Positions 43,746 to 52,342 of a stretch of 64,000 bases of DNA are shown here, piece after piece. Source of the stretch: an uncultured Mycoplasmatota bacterium (GTDB taxonomy: Bacteria; Bacillota_I; Bacilli_A; RF39; UBA660); assembly GCA_948434005.1 (NCBI GenBank), contig CAOJEH010000006.1, forward strand, positions 1-64,000, given 5' to 3'. A program made the position numbers and the translations under genes. Every line of letters starts with the position of its first letter. The stretch's first letter is position 1. The notes beneath the pieces are model-generated. The model saw only the letters and a program-made list of their open reading frames with translations, was not told the origin of the DNA and did no database searches.

Positions 43746-43756
43746 TTCCTTGACAT
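43645..43756 (-). ncRNA. Candidate antisense RNA antitoxin
   Basis: Predicted from the minus-strand promoter at 43761-43789 to a terminator hairpin TCACCTAA / TTAGGTGA (43654-43681) followed by TTTTCTTTATATT. The ~110-base RNA is complementary to the 3' half of the peptide mRNA, including the 3' pairing elements. It contains a second hairpin AACATTCAA / TTGAGTGTT. Binding would block or remove the fold-back and recruit RNase III, by analogy with BsrG/SR4 and TxpA/RatA. Confidence 0.65.
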
Positions 43757-43760
43757 ATTC

Positions 43761-43789
43761 ATCATACCATAAAAACGGCCTTTTGACAA
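43761..43789 (-). promoter_or_regulatory. Antisense RNA promoter
   Basis: -35 TTGTCA (43784-43789), 17 bp spacer, -10 TATGAT (43761-43766) on the minus strand. It is stronger than the sense promoter at the -35, as expected for an antitoxin RNA. Confidence 0.8.
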
Positions 43790-43833
43790 GTCGTTTTACT
43801 TAATACTCGAAAAGTTCGAGTTTCCTATCAATC

Positions 43834-43910
43834 TGGTGTCCTCGGGGAGATTCGAACTCCCGACCTATCGCTTAGGAGGCGATTGCTCTATCCAGCTGAG
43901 CTACGAGAAC
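43834..43910 (-). tRNA. tRNA-Arg (CCU anticodon)
   Basis: A full 77-base cloverleaf: acceptor GTTCTCG / CGAGGAC, D-arm GCTC/GAGC, anticodon stem ATCGC/GCGAT with loop CTCCTAA (anticodon CCU, reading AGG), T-arm GGGAG TTCGAAT CTCCC, discriminator A and encoded CCA. The candidate toxin-antitoxin locus lies directly beside it, and tRNA genes are common insertion sites. Confidence 0.96.
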
Positions 43911-43952
43911 AAATATAATTCTAGTTAATCATATCATAAAATTTTATTTATT

Positions 43953-43980
43953 TCAAAAAAAATAAGCCTAGCTTATTTTT
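43953..43980 (-). terminator. Terminator of the HD-domain gene
   Basis: AAATAAGC / GCTTATTT hairpin followed by T-rich sequence on the minus strand, overlapping the stop at 43973. Confidence 0.75.
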
Positions 43981-44482
43981 GAATAACATTTATAAAAAAT
44001 ATTAATAAGAAGTTCATTGCTGCTTTAAATTGTACACAACTACTCTTATATCTTTCATAGATACTAGCAGCATCATCAACAATATCAACAATCCAACTTT
44101 CCATATATTTTGGTGGAGTAAAGGTTACTGGAAACATATGTGTTTTTATTATATCCTCTTCTCTATCTGTTAAATTATAATACTTTTTAGCATTTTCTAA
44201 AGCATATGTTGGATGCTGTCTTAATGCTTTTATTTGTGATTTTCCTTCAGTTTCATCTGTAAAGAAATCATGAAGTAGTCCTGCACGTGCAGTTTCTTTA
44301 TAATTTAATCTACAAAATCTTGTAATGATATATGAAAAATATGATACTCTCATTAAATGATCTAATCTATTAATACCATGATGAACACTTTCCTTTGTCT
44401 TTAAGAATTCATCATTTTCTATTATTGGATTTATGATTTCAGTAAATTCTTCTCTGTATTTATCTATCATTTGGTAATTCAC
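43973..44482 (-). CDS. HD-domain protein (predicted metal-dependent phosphohydrolase)
   Basis: A 169-residue HD-superfamily protein: first ligand in VHHGINRLDHLMRVSY, the HD pair in ARAGLLHDFFTDETEG, further His in RQHPTYALENAKKYY and IIKTHMFPVTF, and a final Asp in WIVDIVDDAASIYER. This is the set of the YedJ/PgpB-unrelated HD hydrolases acting on nucleotides or phosphates. The substrate is unknown. Confidence 0.88.
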   Translation of the reverse strand: MNYQMIDKYREEFTEIINPIIENDEFLKTKESVHHGINRLDHLMRVSYFSYIITRFCRLNYKETARAGLLHDFFTDETEGKSQIKALRQHPTYALENAKKYYNLTDREEDIIKTHMFPVTFTPPKYMESWIVDIVDDAASIYERYKSSCVQFKAAMNFLLIFFINVIQK

Positions 44483-44554
44483 CCTTTATATTTTTTCGTT
44501 TTACTTTTAAATGATAACATAGGTGTAAATAAAATACAAGCAAATAAAACTTCC

Positions 44555-45046
44555 TTATTTTTCCTCTATTTTTAAGATTGGATAGTAGCAATCTGATTTG
44601 TTTTTATTCTTATCTAACCACAACTTCATTGAGAAATGCTTTGTTTCATAAGGATTTATTTCATCTTTATAGATAATTCCATCTCTTCTTACATTCCTAT
44701 CTATAGTATAATTATCTGATTCTTTAATATGATATTTTAAGTAATTATTTGACAAAACTTTACAATCTTTTAAAAGGCTTTTTCTATAATCATTTACAAG
44801 TATTATTTCATACTCACTTTTATAACCCTTTTTATTAGTCACACTAAAATTATATGTATCTTTATTATAATTTAATATATCTTTACTATTTATTACTATG
44901 TTTTTATTTACTACCTTAGAGTCATTAATGCTCATAGCAGCATAAACTATTTTTTCTCTAGGTCCAAATATAAACCATGTAGTAAAACTTAATAAAGATA
45001 GTAAGTATATAATTGAAAATATTTCTCTTCTTATATATTTGTTCAT
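44555..45046 (-). CDS. Hypothetical membrane-anchored protein
   Basis: A 163-residue protein with one N-terminal membrane segment (about residues 11-27) and a beta-rich outside domain (SKVVNKNIVINSKDIL, YNFSVTNKKGYKSEYEIILV). Two Cys (KDCKVL and SDCYYP) could form a disulphide. No family recognised. It follows dnaB on the same strand after 47 bp. Confidence 0.6.
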   Translation of the reverse strand: MNKYIRREIFSIIYLLSLLSFTTWFIFGPREKIVYAAMSINDSKVVNKNIVINSKDILNYNKDTYNFSVTNKKGYKSEYEIILVNDYRKSLLKDCKVLSNNYLKYHIKESDNYTIDRNVRRDGIIYKDEINPYETKHFSMKLWLDKNKNKSDCYYPILKIEEK

Positions 45047-45093
45047 GATATTATCCCCTTTATCGGGTATGTATTATATCATAAAAGAAAGAA

Positions 45094-46395
45094 TTAGACA
45101 AGTTCTTTTAGAATGCTTTCTAACTCTTCTTTTTCACTATCAGTGGGCTTTTCATTTTCAATATTTTTATCAAACCATGCAGGTAATGGTTCCTCTTTAT
45201 TACTCTTTGTAAATTTAGGTGTTTTATTTATCATCTTTTTCATCTTTTTATGTTCTTTTTCAGTTATTTTCATAGCGTCTTCTACAGTTTCTATATTTAA
45301 TCTTTTCCATTGACCTACTATTGATTCAATAAAGTTTTTATTTAGTTTTTGATTATTTACTTTTAATACATATGCGAGTAATACGTTAACAACACCTGGT
45401 GATAATTTTTGATCTATTAATAAGTTCTCTACTAATTTTAAATCTCTTGTTGTTGGTTCTGCCCCTTTATACTTTGCTCTTAAATAATCATATGGACTTG
45501 TATTTTCAAATGTATATACCATTCTAGCCCATTTACTATTATCACCTGTAGGTTTTTTCAAATAATCAGGTTGCCTATTATATATAAGTGTTGGTAGCCT
45601 TCCGGCTGATTCAAATTGATAATAGTTTCTAGCGCTCTTTCTAATAAGAGTTTTATCTATCATTCCCTTTTCATTTAAAGAATCTCTTACTAATGAAATT
45701 ATTGTACTCTCATCTAAATTATATGTAAAAACTAAAGAATTGATTAGTGTCTTTATCTCATTTGTAAAGCATTTTTCATTAATCATATCTTTTGGTATAC
45801 TTGAAATTAGTAAATTAAAATCAATACTTTTTTCTAATAAAATTTCACCCTTATTTTTATCAGTTATATCTTCATTAATATCAAAATTCTTTCCTGGTGT
45901 AGTGGAAAAAACTTTATCAAACTTAGAAGTTATATCATCATAATCTTTTAAATTCAATCTAGGAACTTTATAATATGAAATTAATTTATCATATTCAGCT
46001 TTTCCTAAGTTATTATATAATACAATATTTAAGATTGGATGATTAAAGAATTCATTTGCAGATATAGGTGAAAACAATAAATATACATAGTGATTTACAT
46101 TAGCTTTTTTAAAATATGTTTTTAATAGTCCTACTGCTTCTAGTTTTTCTCTAGCTTTTATAATAGTTTCTAATTTTAATTGCATTGTTGCCATTAAATG
46201 ATGATGTGTTAAATCATCACTTATAAGTTCTAATTTATCTAAATCATCTATTAAAGTAAAATAAAGACTAGTTGCAGTATAACCAATTATAGGTTGATAT
46301 AACATTGTAATAAGTTTTCTATCATTATTATTTAAAATTGTCTTATTTACAACTGTATATGTATCCGCTGGCAAAATTGTTAAATTATTTTTCAT
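45094..46395 (-). CDS. dnaB: Replication initiation/membrane attachment protein DnaB
   Basis: A 433-residue Firmicutes DnaB, which works with DnaD and DnaI to load the replicative helicase at oriC. The N-terminal winged-helix region is LTILPADTYTVVNKTILNN ... LYQPIIGYTATSLYFTL; the DnaD/DnaB C-terminal domain is at SPYDYLRAKYKGAEPTTRD ... LLIDQKLSPGVVNVLLAYVL. The usual partner dnaI is not next to it here. The acidic C-terminal tail is variable in the family. Confidence 0.9.
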   Translation of the reverse strand: MKNNLTILPADTYTVVNKTILNNNDRKLITMLYQPIIGYTATSLYFTLIDDLDKLELISDDLTHHHLMATMQLKLETIIKAREKLEAVGLLKTYFKKANVNHYVYLLFSPISANEFFNHPILNIVLYNNLGKAEYDKLISYYKVPRLNLKDYDDITSKFDKVFSTTPGKNFDINEDITDKNKGEILLEKSIDFNLLISSIPKDMINEKCFTNEIKTLINSLVFTYNLDESTIISLVRDSLNEKGMIDKTLIRKSARNYYQFESAGRLPTLIYNRQPDYLKKPTGDNSKWARMVYTFENTSPYDYLRAKYKGAEPTTRDLKLVENLLIDQKLSPGVVNVLLAYVLKVNNQKLNKNFIESIVGQWKRLNIETVEDAMKITEKEHKKMKKMINKTPKFTKSNKEEPLPAWFDKNIENEKPTDSEKEELESILKELV

Positions 46396-46427
46396 CTATA
46401 TCACCTTTTCTATATAATAAACTAATT

Positions 46428-46455
46428 TTAAAAAAAAAGAAAGTATAACTTTCTT
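46428..46455 (-). terminator. Terminator after the prepilin peptidase gene
   Basis: AAGAAAGT-ATA-ACTTTCTT hairpin followed by a run of T on the minus strand; overlaps the stop at 46454. Confidence 0.75.
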
Positions 46456-47221
46456 ATAGACCTAACCATTTAATTATATCAACACTTGTTATTTTAGTAA
46501 AAAAGATAAAGGCAAAACCTAAAAGAAGGAATGGACCAAATGGAATAACTCTTTCATTTTTAGATAAATATAATCCTATTGATATAGGTAGTGCAAATAA
46601 ACTACCTAAAAATATTGTTAGGGCACCTAATAGTGGATCTAATACTAAACCGAAGAGAAACATCATTTTAACGTCTCCTCCACCCATACTTTCTTTCTTA
46701 AAAGCTTTATTTCCTATAATCATTATTAAATACATTATAACAAATAGAAATAAACCTACTGCTAAATGGTATAGTACTCCACTTATTCCTGATAAAATAA
46801 ACTGTATGATTATAAAGTATATTGCAAAAAATACTAAGACTTCATCTGGAATTATTAAATATGTTAAATCACTTACTATAATGATTACTAATAATGATAC
46901 AACACCTATTGCTAATAATAATTCTACTGAAATACCAAAACTATGGTATGCAACTAAAAATAGTAATCCTGTAAAAAATTCTATATATGTTGATAAAATG
47001 TCTATTTTACTTTTACAATATCTACATCTTCCTTTTAAAAAGATATATGATAATAATGGTATCATATCAAATAATGATAAAGTATGTTTACATTCATCAC
47101 ATTTTGATCTAGATAATATAAATGGTTCATTTTTTGGTAATCTTAAACCTACAACAGTATAAAATGATCCCATATAAGTACCTAGTATAAAAAATAATAT
47201 ATAATACATAATACTTTCCAT
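46454..47221 (-). CDS. Prepilin leader peptidase / N-methyltransferase
   Basis: A 255-residue polytopic aspartyl protease (PilD/ComC family). The N-terminal cytoplasmic loop carries two C-x2-C pairs (KCDECKHTL and GRCRYCKSK), as in methylating PilD enzymes. The catalytic Asp residues are in VSDLTYLIIPDEVL and the GGGDVKMM motif. About eight membrane segments. It processes type IV pilin-like or competence pseudopilins. It follows the PilC-like gene by 8 bp. Confidence 0.92.
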   Translation of the reverse strand: MESIMYYILFFILGTYMGSFYTVVGLRLPKNEPFILSRSKCDECKHTLSLFDMIPLLSYIFLKGRCRYCKSKIDILSTYIEFFTGLLFLVAYHSFGISVELLLAIGVVSLLVIIIVSDLTYLIIPDEVLVFFAIYFIIIQFILSGISGVLYHLAVGLFLFVIMYLIMIIGNKAFKKESMGGGDVKMMFLFGLVLDPLLGALTIFLGSLFALPISIGLYLSKNERVIPFGPFLLLGFAFIFFTKITSVDIIKWLGL

Positions 47222-47229
47222 AACTTCAC

Positions 47230-48642
47230 CTATTTTATCTTTCCATAAATATCAAACATTGGAACTACTATTGATAATAATATAACACCTACTATTATTG
47301 CTAAAACTATTATCATAAGTGGTTCTATTAAACTTTTCATTTGATTAACTAAGGTTCTATGTAACTCTTGAAAGTGGTCAGCTACTTTTTCCATCATAAG
47401 ACCTAATTGTCCTGTATTTTCACCTGTTACCAACATTTCATATGCAACTATTGGAATAGCCCATTCTCCATTAAATGCAGATGAGATAGATTCTCCCCTA
47501 CTTAAATTAGTTAGTGATTTCGCAATTATATCTTTATATACTTCATTATTAGTAATTTTAGATAATATTTCCATACTATCAGTTATAAATACACCATGAT
47601 TTAGAAGTGATGCAAATGTTTTTGTAAAATTTGCTATTTCGTTATATATAATTATATTTCCAAATACAGGAATATGCATTATTATTCTTTGAACTGTTAT
47701 TCTAAACTCTTTTACATTGTTATATAAATAAACTAATAATATAATTGTAGCAATAGTAACAATTATTAATATAATATAATTATTCTTAATAAAATCACTA
47801 GCTCCCATTACAAATAAGGTTATAGCTGGTAGTGTAGCATCTTGGCTTTCAAACATTTGAACAAATTGTGGTACAAGATAAATTAACATAAATATAAGTA
47901 CACCTATAGCAAGTGTTATAACAACAGCAGGATACGTCATAGCACTAATCATTTGCTTTCTAGTTTTTTCCATTGATGTATAGTAGTCGGCCATATCATC
48001 TAATATTGTAGGTAGGTCTCCTGTCATCTCGGCAGTCTTTATCATATTTATTAATAATTTAGGGAATTTTTTTCCTTGCTTTATCATAGCATCTGATAAA
48101 TTCTCACCTTTTAATAAATCATATACTAATCTTTCATAAGCTCTTCTTTCATTTTGTTTATGAGATTGTCTTGCTAAAATTCTTACAGCATCTACTAAAG
48201 GAATACCTGCTTTTATATATGTAGATAGCTGAGTTAGAGAAAATGATAATGAACCTGCTTTTAAAGCTCCATTTCCTCCTATTTCAATATCATAGGACTT
48301 CTTTTTTTCTACTTTTAATACTTGATAGCCCTGACTCTCAAAGAACCCCTTAACATCTCCTTCACTTTCAGCATCAAATAAACCTGTTTCTTTTCTTTTA
48401 TTAGCACCCATTATTGTATATCTATAAGATATTAATGGTTTTTCTTCTTTTTTCTTAGTTAAGCCTTCAAAGTTATTAGATTCAGCTTTAACAGTATCTT
48501 CTTTTATACCTTTTTCTATTTTTTTTGCTTCTATATCTTCTTTAATATTGTTACTAGTATTTTTTAATAATTTAGATGGAAAGCTTAGGACTTTGCTAAC
48601 CATATGATATATTGCAATAAATGGTTTCATAACATTATCCAT
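47230..48642 (-). CDS. Type II secretion / type IV pilus platform protein (GspF/PilC/ComGB)
   Basis: A 470-residue inner-membrane platform protein. After a ~70-residue charged N-terminus comes a MARTS-type motif region (YRYTIMGANKRKETG) and two GspF domains (FSLTQLSTYIKAGIPLVDAV ... EMTGDLPTILDDMADY; FTKTFASLLNHGVFITDSM ... GENTGQLGLMMEKVAD), with three membrane segments. It forms the base on which the pilus is assembled by an ATPase. No ATPase or pilin gene is in the window. Confidence 0.92.
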   Translation of the reverse strand: MDNVMKPFIAIYHMVSKVLSFPSKLLKNTSNNIKEDIEAKKIEKGIKEDTVKAESNNFEGLTKKKEEKPLISYRYTIMGANKRKETGLFDAESEGDVKGFFESQGYQVLKVEKKKSYDIEIGGNGALKAGSLSFSLTQLSTYIKAGIPLVDAVRILARQSHKQNERRAYERLVYDLLKGENLSDAMIKQGKKFPKLLINMIKTAEMTGDLPTILDDMADYYTSMEKTRKQMISAMTYPAVVITLAIGVLIFMLIYLVPQFVQMFESQDATLPAITLFVMGASDFIKNNYIILIIVTIATIILLVYLYNNVKEFRITVQRIIMHIPVFGNIIIYNEIANFTKTFASLLNHGVFITDSMEILSKITNNEVYKDIIAKSLTNLSRGESISSAFNGEWAIPIVAYEMLVTGENTGQLGLMMEKVADHFQELHRTLVNQMKSLIEPLMIIVLAIIVGVILLSIVVPMFDIYGKIK

Positions 48643-48760
48643 AGCTCATCCTCCTTATTATTCTATTCTAATTAATTATAGCATAATTTAATTACTACAA
48701 CAATATTTTTTATTAACATTGTAGTCATAATAACATATATTGTATTAGAGGTGGATTTAT

Positions 48761-49108
48761 ATGTTTAATAACCCAGCGTTTTATCAAAACATGGCTAGAC
48801 CAGGCTTACTTTCAAGATTATTTGGAGGGGCTAGTGCAGCTAGAGCAGCTGGTGGAGCTGCAAGAGCAGGAATCAATTGGGGGACTCTTTTAAGTAACAC
48901 CCAAAAATCTTTAGGTATTATTAATCAAGCCATACCTATTGTATATCAAGTAAAACCAATTATAAATAACGCTAAAACTATGTTTAGGATTGCAGGTGCA
49001 GTAAAAGATGATAATATCTCTAATTCTAATGTTACTAACACTAATACTATTGATTCTACGAATTCTAATAATATAGAAAATGATAATAAACCTATTTTTT
49101 ACATATAA
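48761..49108 (+). CDS. YqfQ/VrrA-like small protein
   Basis: A 115-residue protein beginning FNNPAFYQNMARPGLLSRLF with a Gly/Ala-rich run, then GTLLSNTQKSLGIINQAIPI and YQVKPIINNAKTMFRIAG, which is the pattern of YqfQ/VrrA proteins of spore formers (L-S-N-T-Q-K ... Q-x-x-P-x-I-x-N ... M-x-x). The C-terminal third is Asn/Ser/Thr-rich. The role is unknown but spore association has been suggested for the family. AGAGGTGG lies upstream of the ATG. Confidence 0.7.
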   Translation: MFNNPAFYQNMARPGLLSRLFGGASAARAAGGAARAGINWGTLLSNTQKSLGIINQAIPIVYQVKPIINNAKTMFRIAGAVKDDNISNSNVTNTNTIDSTNSNNIENDNKPIFYI

Positions 49109-49127
49109 AAAAGTAATTCATTTAGAA

Positions 49128-49838
49128 CTACTTAATTAACTCATTTATTACATAATTTCCTATTAATAACCCTGCTACTGGTGGTACAAACGAATTTGAT
49201 GCTAAAATATTACCATTTGATATTGGTACTTCTTTTGATGATAGTACCATTATTTTTTTTGTAATATTGTTATCTTTTACATATTTTCTTATAATTCTTG
49301 CAATAGGATCATTTATTGTTTTTCTTATATCTACTATTTCTAACTTAGTAGAATCTAATTTATTAGCAGTACCCATACAAGATATAAAACTAATATTTTT
49401 TTCTAAAGCTTCTCTTATTATAAGTTTCTTACTATCTATAGTATCACAACTATCTATAATAAAATCAATTCTATTATTTAATATTTCATCTTTTGTTTCT
49501 TTATTAAAGTATTTATTATATTTAATAATATTACAATTAGGATTTATATCATTAATTCTTTCTTCTGCAACATCTACTTTATTTTTACCAATAGTAGAAT
49601 TAAGGGCTAAAATTTGTCTATTTATATTAGTTTCATCTATGGTATCAGGATCTACTATAATAATAGTTCCTATATTACTTCTAGCAAGTGACTCTAATAC
49701 ATAACTTCCTACTCCACCAATACCTATTATTAAAATACTTTTATTACTTAATATATCTAATTTATCTTTACCTATTAAAGATTCTAATCTATTAAAATAA
49801 TTATGCTGCATTTTTATTTGAATTTGATCCTCTATCAT
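49128..49838 (-). CDS. tcdA: tRNA threonylcarbamoyladenosine dehydratase
   Basis: A 236-residue E1-like ThiF-family protein of the TcdA type, which cyclises t6A37 of tRNA to ct6A. It has the nucleotide-binding motif ILIIGIGGVGSYVLESLARS, VDPDTIDETNINRQI, and IDSCDTIDSKKLIIREA; the catalytic Cys is in SFISCMGTANK. The end PPVAGLLIGNYVINELI is typical. The start overlaps the upstream gene by 38 bp. Confidence 0.9.
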   Translation of the reverse strand: MIEDQIQIKMQHNYFNRLESLIGKDKLDILSNKSILIIGIGGVGSYVLESLARSNIGTIIIVDPDTIDETNINRQILALNSTIGKNKVDVAEERINDINPNCNIIKYNKYFNKETKDEILNNRIDFIIDSCDTIDSKKLIIREALEKNISFISCMGTANKLDSTKLEIVDIRKTINDPIARIIRKYVKDNNITKKIMVLSSKEVPISNGNILASNSFVPPVAGLLIGNYVINELIK

Positions 49839-50655
49839 TAGATGTTACTTCATCTTTAGTTTTTATTAGTATTTTTTGTTTTTTCGGGTTTTCTATTAAT
49901 CCTAATGGTTTATTATATAATATTTTACTTATTCTTGTAAGTTTATCATATACTTCTTTATTTTCTTCTGCGATCATATAGAAATTAGCTAGGGCTTTTG
50001 TTTCTTTTGTTCTTATAATTTTAAATGAATTCAAAATAGATTTATATTCTTCTACACTCATAGTTGCGCCACTAACAATTTGGAATCTAAATTCCTTTAA
50101 ATAATCTATTATATTTTTTAAATCACTTACACCATGAAATTGCATTAATTCTAATCTTTTTTGTGGATCTTTTTCTGTTTTCATTATATATTCTAATTTA
50201 GAGATTTTATCTTCAGTTATACCTTTATCTATACCAAGTTTTTTAAGTGAAATTGTCTTTCCTTTTTCATTATCTGGAGACTCATTTTTCATATCTAATA
50301 TTACACTACCAAATAGATTATCGGCTCCTGAACTTATTTTACTTCCAGGCATATCAACTTTATATAAATCATAAAGAGTTGAATCTGCGTACTCTTTTGT
50401 AGTAATTAGAAAATCTCTTTTATCACTTCTATAGTTAAAGTTTCTAAGAAAATTTACTGTTTTATTTGGATCTCCACCTGGTGTATTATATACTGAGGTA
50501 TTAAATGATACTCCATTTGAAATAATATCTGACGGATTATAACCTTTTAGAATAACTCCTTGTTTTATCTTTGTTGCATTCTTTCTAGTAACTTTAACAA
50601 CACAAATTCTTTCATGTCCATTTCTACTTCTATTTGTTATAGGCAATCTTAACAT
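49801..50655 (-). CDS. Hypothetical protein
   Basis: A 284-residue soluble protein, not recognised. The N-terminal part reads KIKQGVILKGYNPSDIISNG and YNTPGGDPNKTVNFLRN; a central stretch KKLGIDKGITEDKISKLEYI looks like a helical or short SAP-like segment; the C-terminal half is helical and basic. It is preceded by GAGGTGAT at good distance from the ATG and overlaps tcdA, so it is expressed and coupled. Confidence 0.55.
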   Translation of the reverse strand: MLRLPITNRSRNGHERICVVKVTRKNATKIKQGVILKGYNPSDIISNGVSFNTSVYNTPGGDPNKTVNFLRNFNYRSDKRDFLITTKEYADSTLYDLYKVDMPGSKISSGADNLFGSVILDMKNESPDNEKGKTISLKKLGIDKGITEDKISKLEYIMKTEKDPQKRLELMQFHGVSDLKNIIDYLKEFRFQIVSGATMSVEEYKSILNSFKIIRTKETKALANFYMIAEENKEVYDKLTRISKILYNKPLGLIENPKKQKILIKTKDEVTSNDRGSNSNKNAA

Positions 50656-50710
50656 TATATATCACCTCTCCGCCTAGATATTATATCATATTCACTAAAT
50701 TATTGCAATA

Positions 50711-50887
50711 AAAAAAGTCCAAAAGCGCGTCTTAGCAAAACGATAAAACCTGCATTATTACAGGTGGGTGTCCATACGTCAACTTTAGGATCCCTAATTA
50801 AAGGTATTCAACACCGCTGACAGATCCGAACTCCCGTATCGTCAATTTAGTCGGTTTTATAAGTTGCTAGTCTCGCATCCTTTAGAC
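50711..50887 (-). ncRNA. Structured RNA, probably 6S RNA
   Basis: An independent ~175-base transcript: minus-strand promoter at 50894-50921, 3' terminator TTTTGGAC + TTTTTT at 50711-50720. The 5' and 3' ends pair over a long interrupted stem (GTCTAAA with TTTGGAC; AGCAA with TTGCT; ATAAAACC with GGTTTTAT), a short hairpin ACCTG/CAGGT sits on the 3' side, and the apex is a long rod (GGTGT/ACACC with TTAGG/CCTAA). Length, rod shape and side hairpin fit 6S RNA. SRP RNA, RNase P and tmRNA motifs are absent. Confidence 0.55.
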
Positions 50888-50893
50888 AATTTA

Positions 50894-50921
50894 ATTATAT
50901 CATATCTAAATTTTATTTCAA
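50894..50921 (-). promoter_or_regulatory. Promoter of the 6S-like RNA
   Basis: -35 TTGAAA (50916-50921), 16 bp spacer, -10 TATAAT (50894-50899) on the minus strand. Confidence 0.75.
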
Positions 50922-51060
50922 TATTTTAAGAATAATATAGTATTTTTTTATAGATTTTGTTACTATTATTAGACTTTATATATGTAAATTTACATTTTTC
51001 TTACTATTATTGTATAAAATATCTTTATTTATATCACTATAAAGATGAGGAGGATAAAAT

Positions 51061-51282
51061 ATGGGTATAAGAGATTATATAATTAATAATTTCAAAGGCG
51101 ATGATTATGATAGTTTACAAAAAGCTATTAATGAATCAATTGAATCAAAGGATGAGGTTACTCTACCTGGTATGGGAGTATTTTTTGAAATAATATGGAG
51201 TGGCGCTGATCAAGAATTAAAAAATAAGATGTTAGAAATTATAAAGACACGTGTTAGCCAAGGAGAAAAAGAAAACGGATAA
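51061..51282 (+). CDS. sspI: Small acid-soluble spore protein SspI
   Basis: A 73-residue SspI-family protein: RDYIINNFKGDDYDSLQKAI leads to the family signature LPGMGVFFEIIWSGAD and LKNKMLEIIK. SspI is made in the forespore and found in the spore core. In Bacillus it lies near pheST as it does here (pheST starts 3 kb away on the other strand). AGGAGG precedes the ATG. This is the clearest sporulation marker together with the ger operon. Confidence 0.92.
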   Translation: MGIRDYIINNFKGDDYDSLQKAINESIESKDEVTLPGMGVFFEIIWSGADQELKNKMLEIIKTRVSQGEKENG

Positions 51283-51300
51283 TCCCGTTTTTTTATTTTT
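51271..51300 (+). terminator. sspI terminator
   Basis: AAAACGG / CCCGTTTT hairpin overlapping the sspI stop codon, followed by TTTTATTTTTT. Confidence 0.85.
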
Positions 51301-52268
51301 TATAAATCATTATGTTTTCAGTAGGTAATTTTTTAAATTTATATTTTGTTTTATCTCTAAATTCATATTCTACTCTATCATCTAAATTCAAACAATAAAT
51401 ATAACTTAAAACTATACCAGTTGAAGTTAAATTAAACTTATCCAATAATTGTCTATATTCAAAAAAACTAGAATAATCTATTATATTTGATAAGTTAACT
51501 AAATCATACGAATCATTAAAATTATCTATCTCTTGAAAAATATTTCCTATATGATGATTAACAGTACAACTAACTATTTTAGATCTTAAATCATTATATG
51601 TATCTTCATCTTTTAAATATATGGCATTACAATAATTACCAGTAATTATTTGATATATAGCTTTTATATCTGTTTTTCTAAAGAGTTCACTTTGATATAT
51701 AGTATATGGATTATATAATTTTACTAATTCATCCCAAAAAATTTTATTTTCAGATGAAAGATTAGAATTAAGTGCATAATACATCTCTGATAAATCTCTT
51801 TTTACTTTTGTATTTGGTATGTTATTTGTAAAAAAAAGTTTTAATACAAGTTCCTTATACATCCCTTTATTTTTATATTTTTCAGTAATATCATTAATAT
51901 GTTCTTGCTCTTCTATTTCAGGTACAAAAAATCTAATATATTCTTCTAAGGATAAACTCATAATAGCTGCTTTTTTTAATTCTAAATAGTACTTAGGAAA
52001 TCTGCTAATATCTATACAATCTATTTTTTTTTGCTCCAAATAAAATACTACTTAATACTTGATCTCCTGAAGCAGTCACTGAAAGTACTCTTTCTTTATT
52101 TTCTAAATATGATTGATACAGACTAATATCCTCATTGCTAAAACTATAAATCCTTGAATTCGAATTAAATAGACTATCTAGAGAAAATGAATCTTCAGTA
52201 TATAATTCATCGTTAATTGCTTTTTTTGCTATATCAATATCTTCTTTTACCATATCTATGCAAGACAT
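51293..52268 (-). pseudogene. DUF3419-like protein split by a frameshift at an A9 tract
   Basis: The frame opens at 52268 (AAGGAGG upstream) and reads RIYSFSNEDISLYQSYL, RVLSVTASGDQVLSSILFGAKK, then meets nine A (plus-strand T at 52024-52032). With nine the frame ends NRLYRY. With eight it continues I-D-C-I-D-I-S-R-F-P-K-Y-Y-L-E-L-K-K-A-A to 51293, giving ~325 residues. The joined SASGDQVL ... DIS ... YLELK pattern is that of DUF3419 (BtaA-like aminocarboxypropyl transferase/methyltransferase fold). Slippage on A9 could restore it. Confidence 0.8.
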
Positions 52269-52307
52269 CTAAATCCCTCCTTAAAAATCTTTGTTATTAT
52301 ATCACAA

Positions 52308-52342
52308 AATAAAAAAGATGTAAATTATTTTCTACATCTTTA
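52308..52342 (-). terminator. pheT terminator
   Basis: AAAGATGTA / TACATCTTT hairpin followed by TTTTATTTT on the minus strand. Confidence 0.8.

Noticed and set aside
49267-49704. 145-residue plus-strand ORF
   Set aside because: Antisense to tcdA, whose motifs are complete; no independent signals.
50711-50887. SRP RNA, RNase P RNA or tmRNA
   Set aside because: The SRP domain IV loop, the P RNA conserved core and the tmRNA tRNA-like ends are all absent.
51000-51060. Sigma-G promoter before sspI
   Set aside because: GTATA-18-CACTATA is close but the -10 deviates from CATNHTA; I could not defend it.
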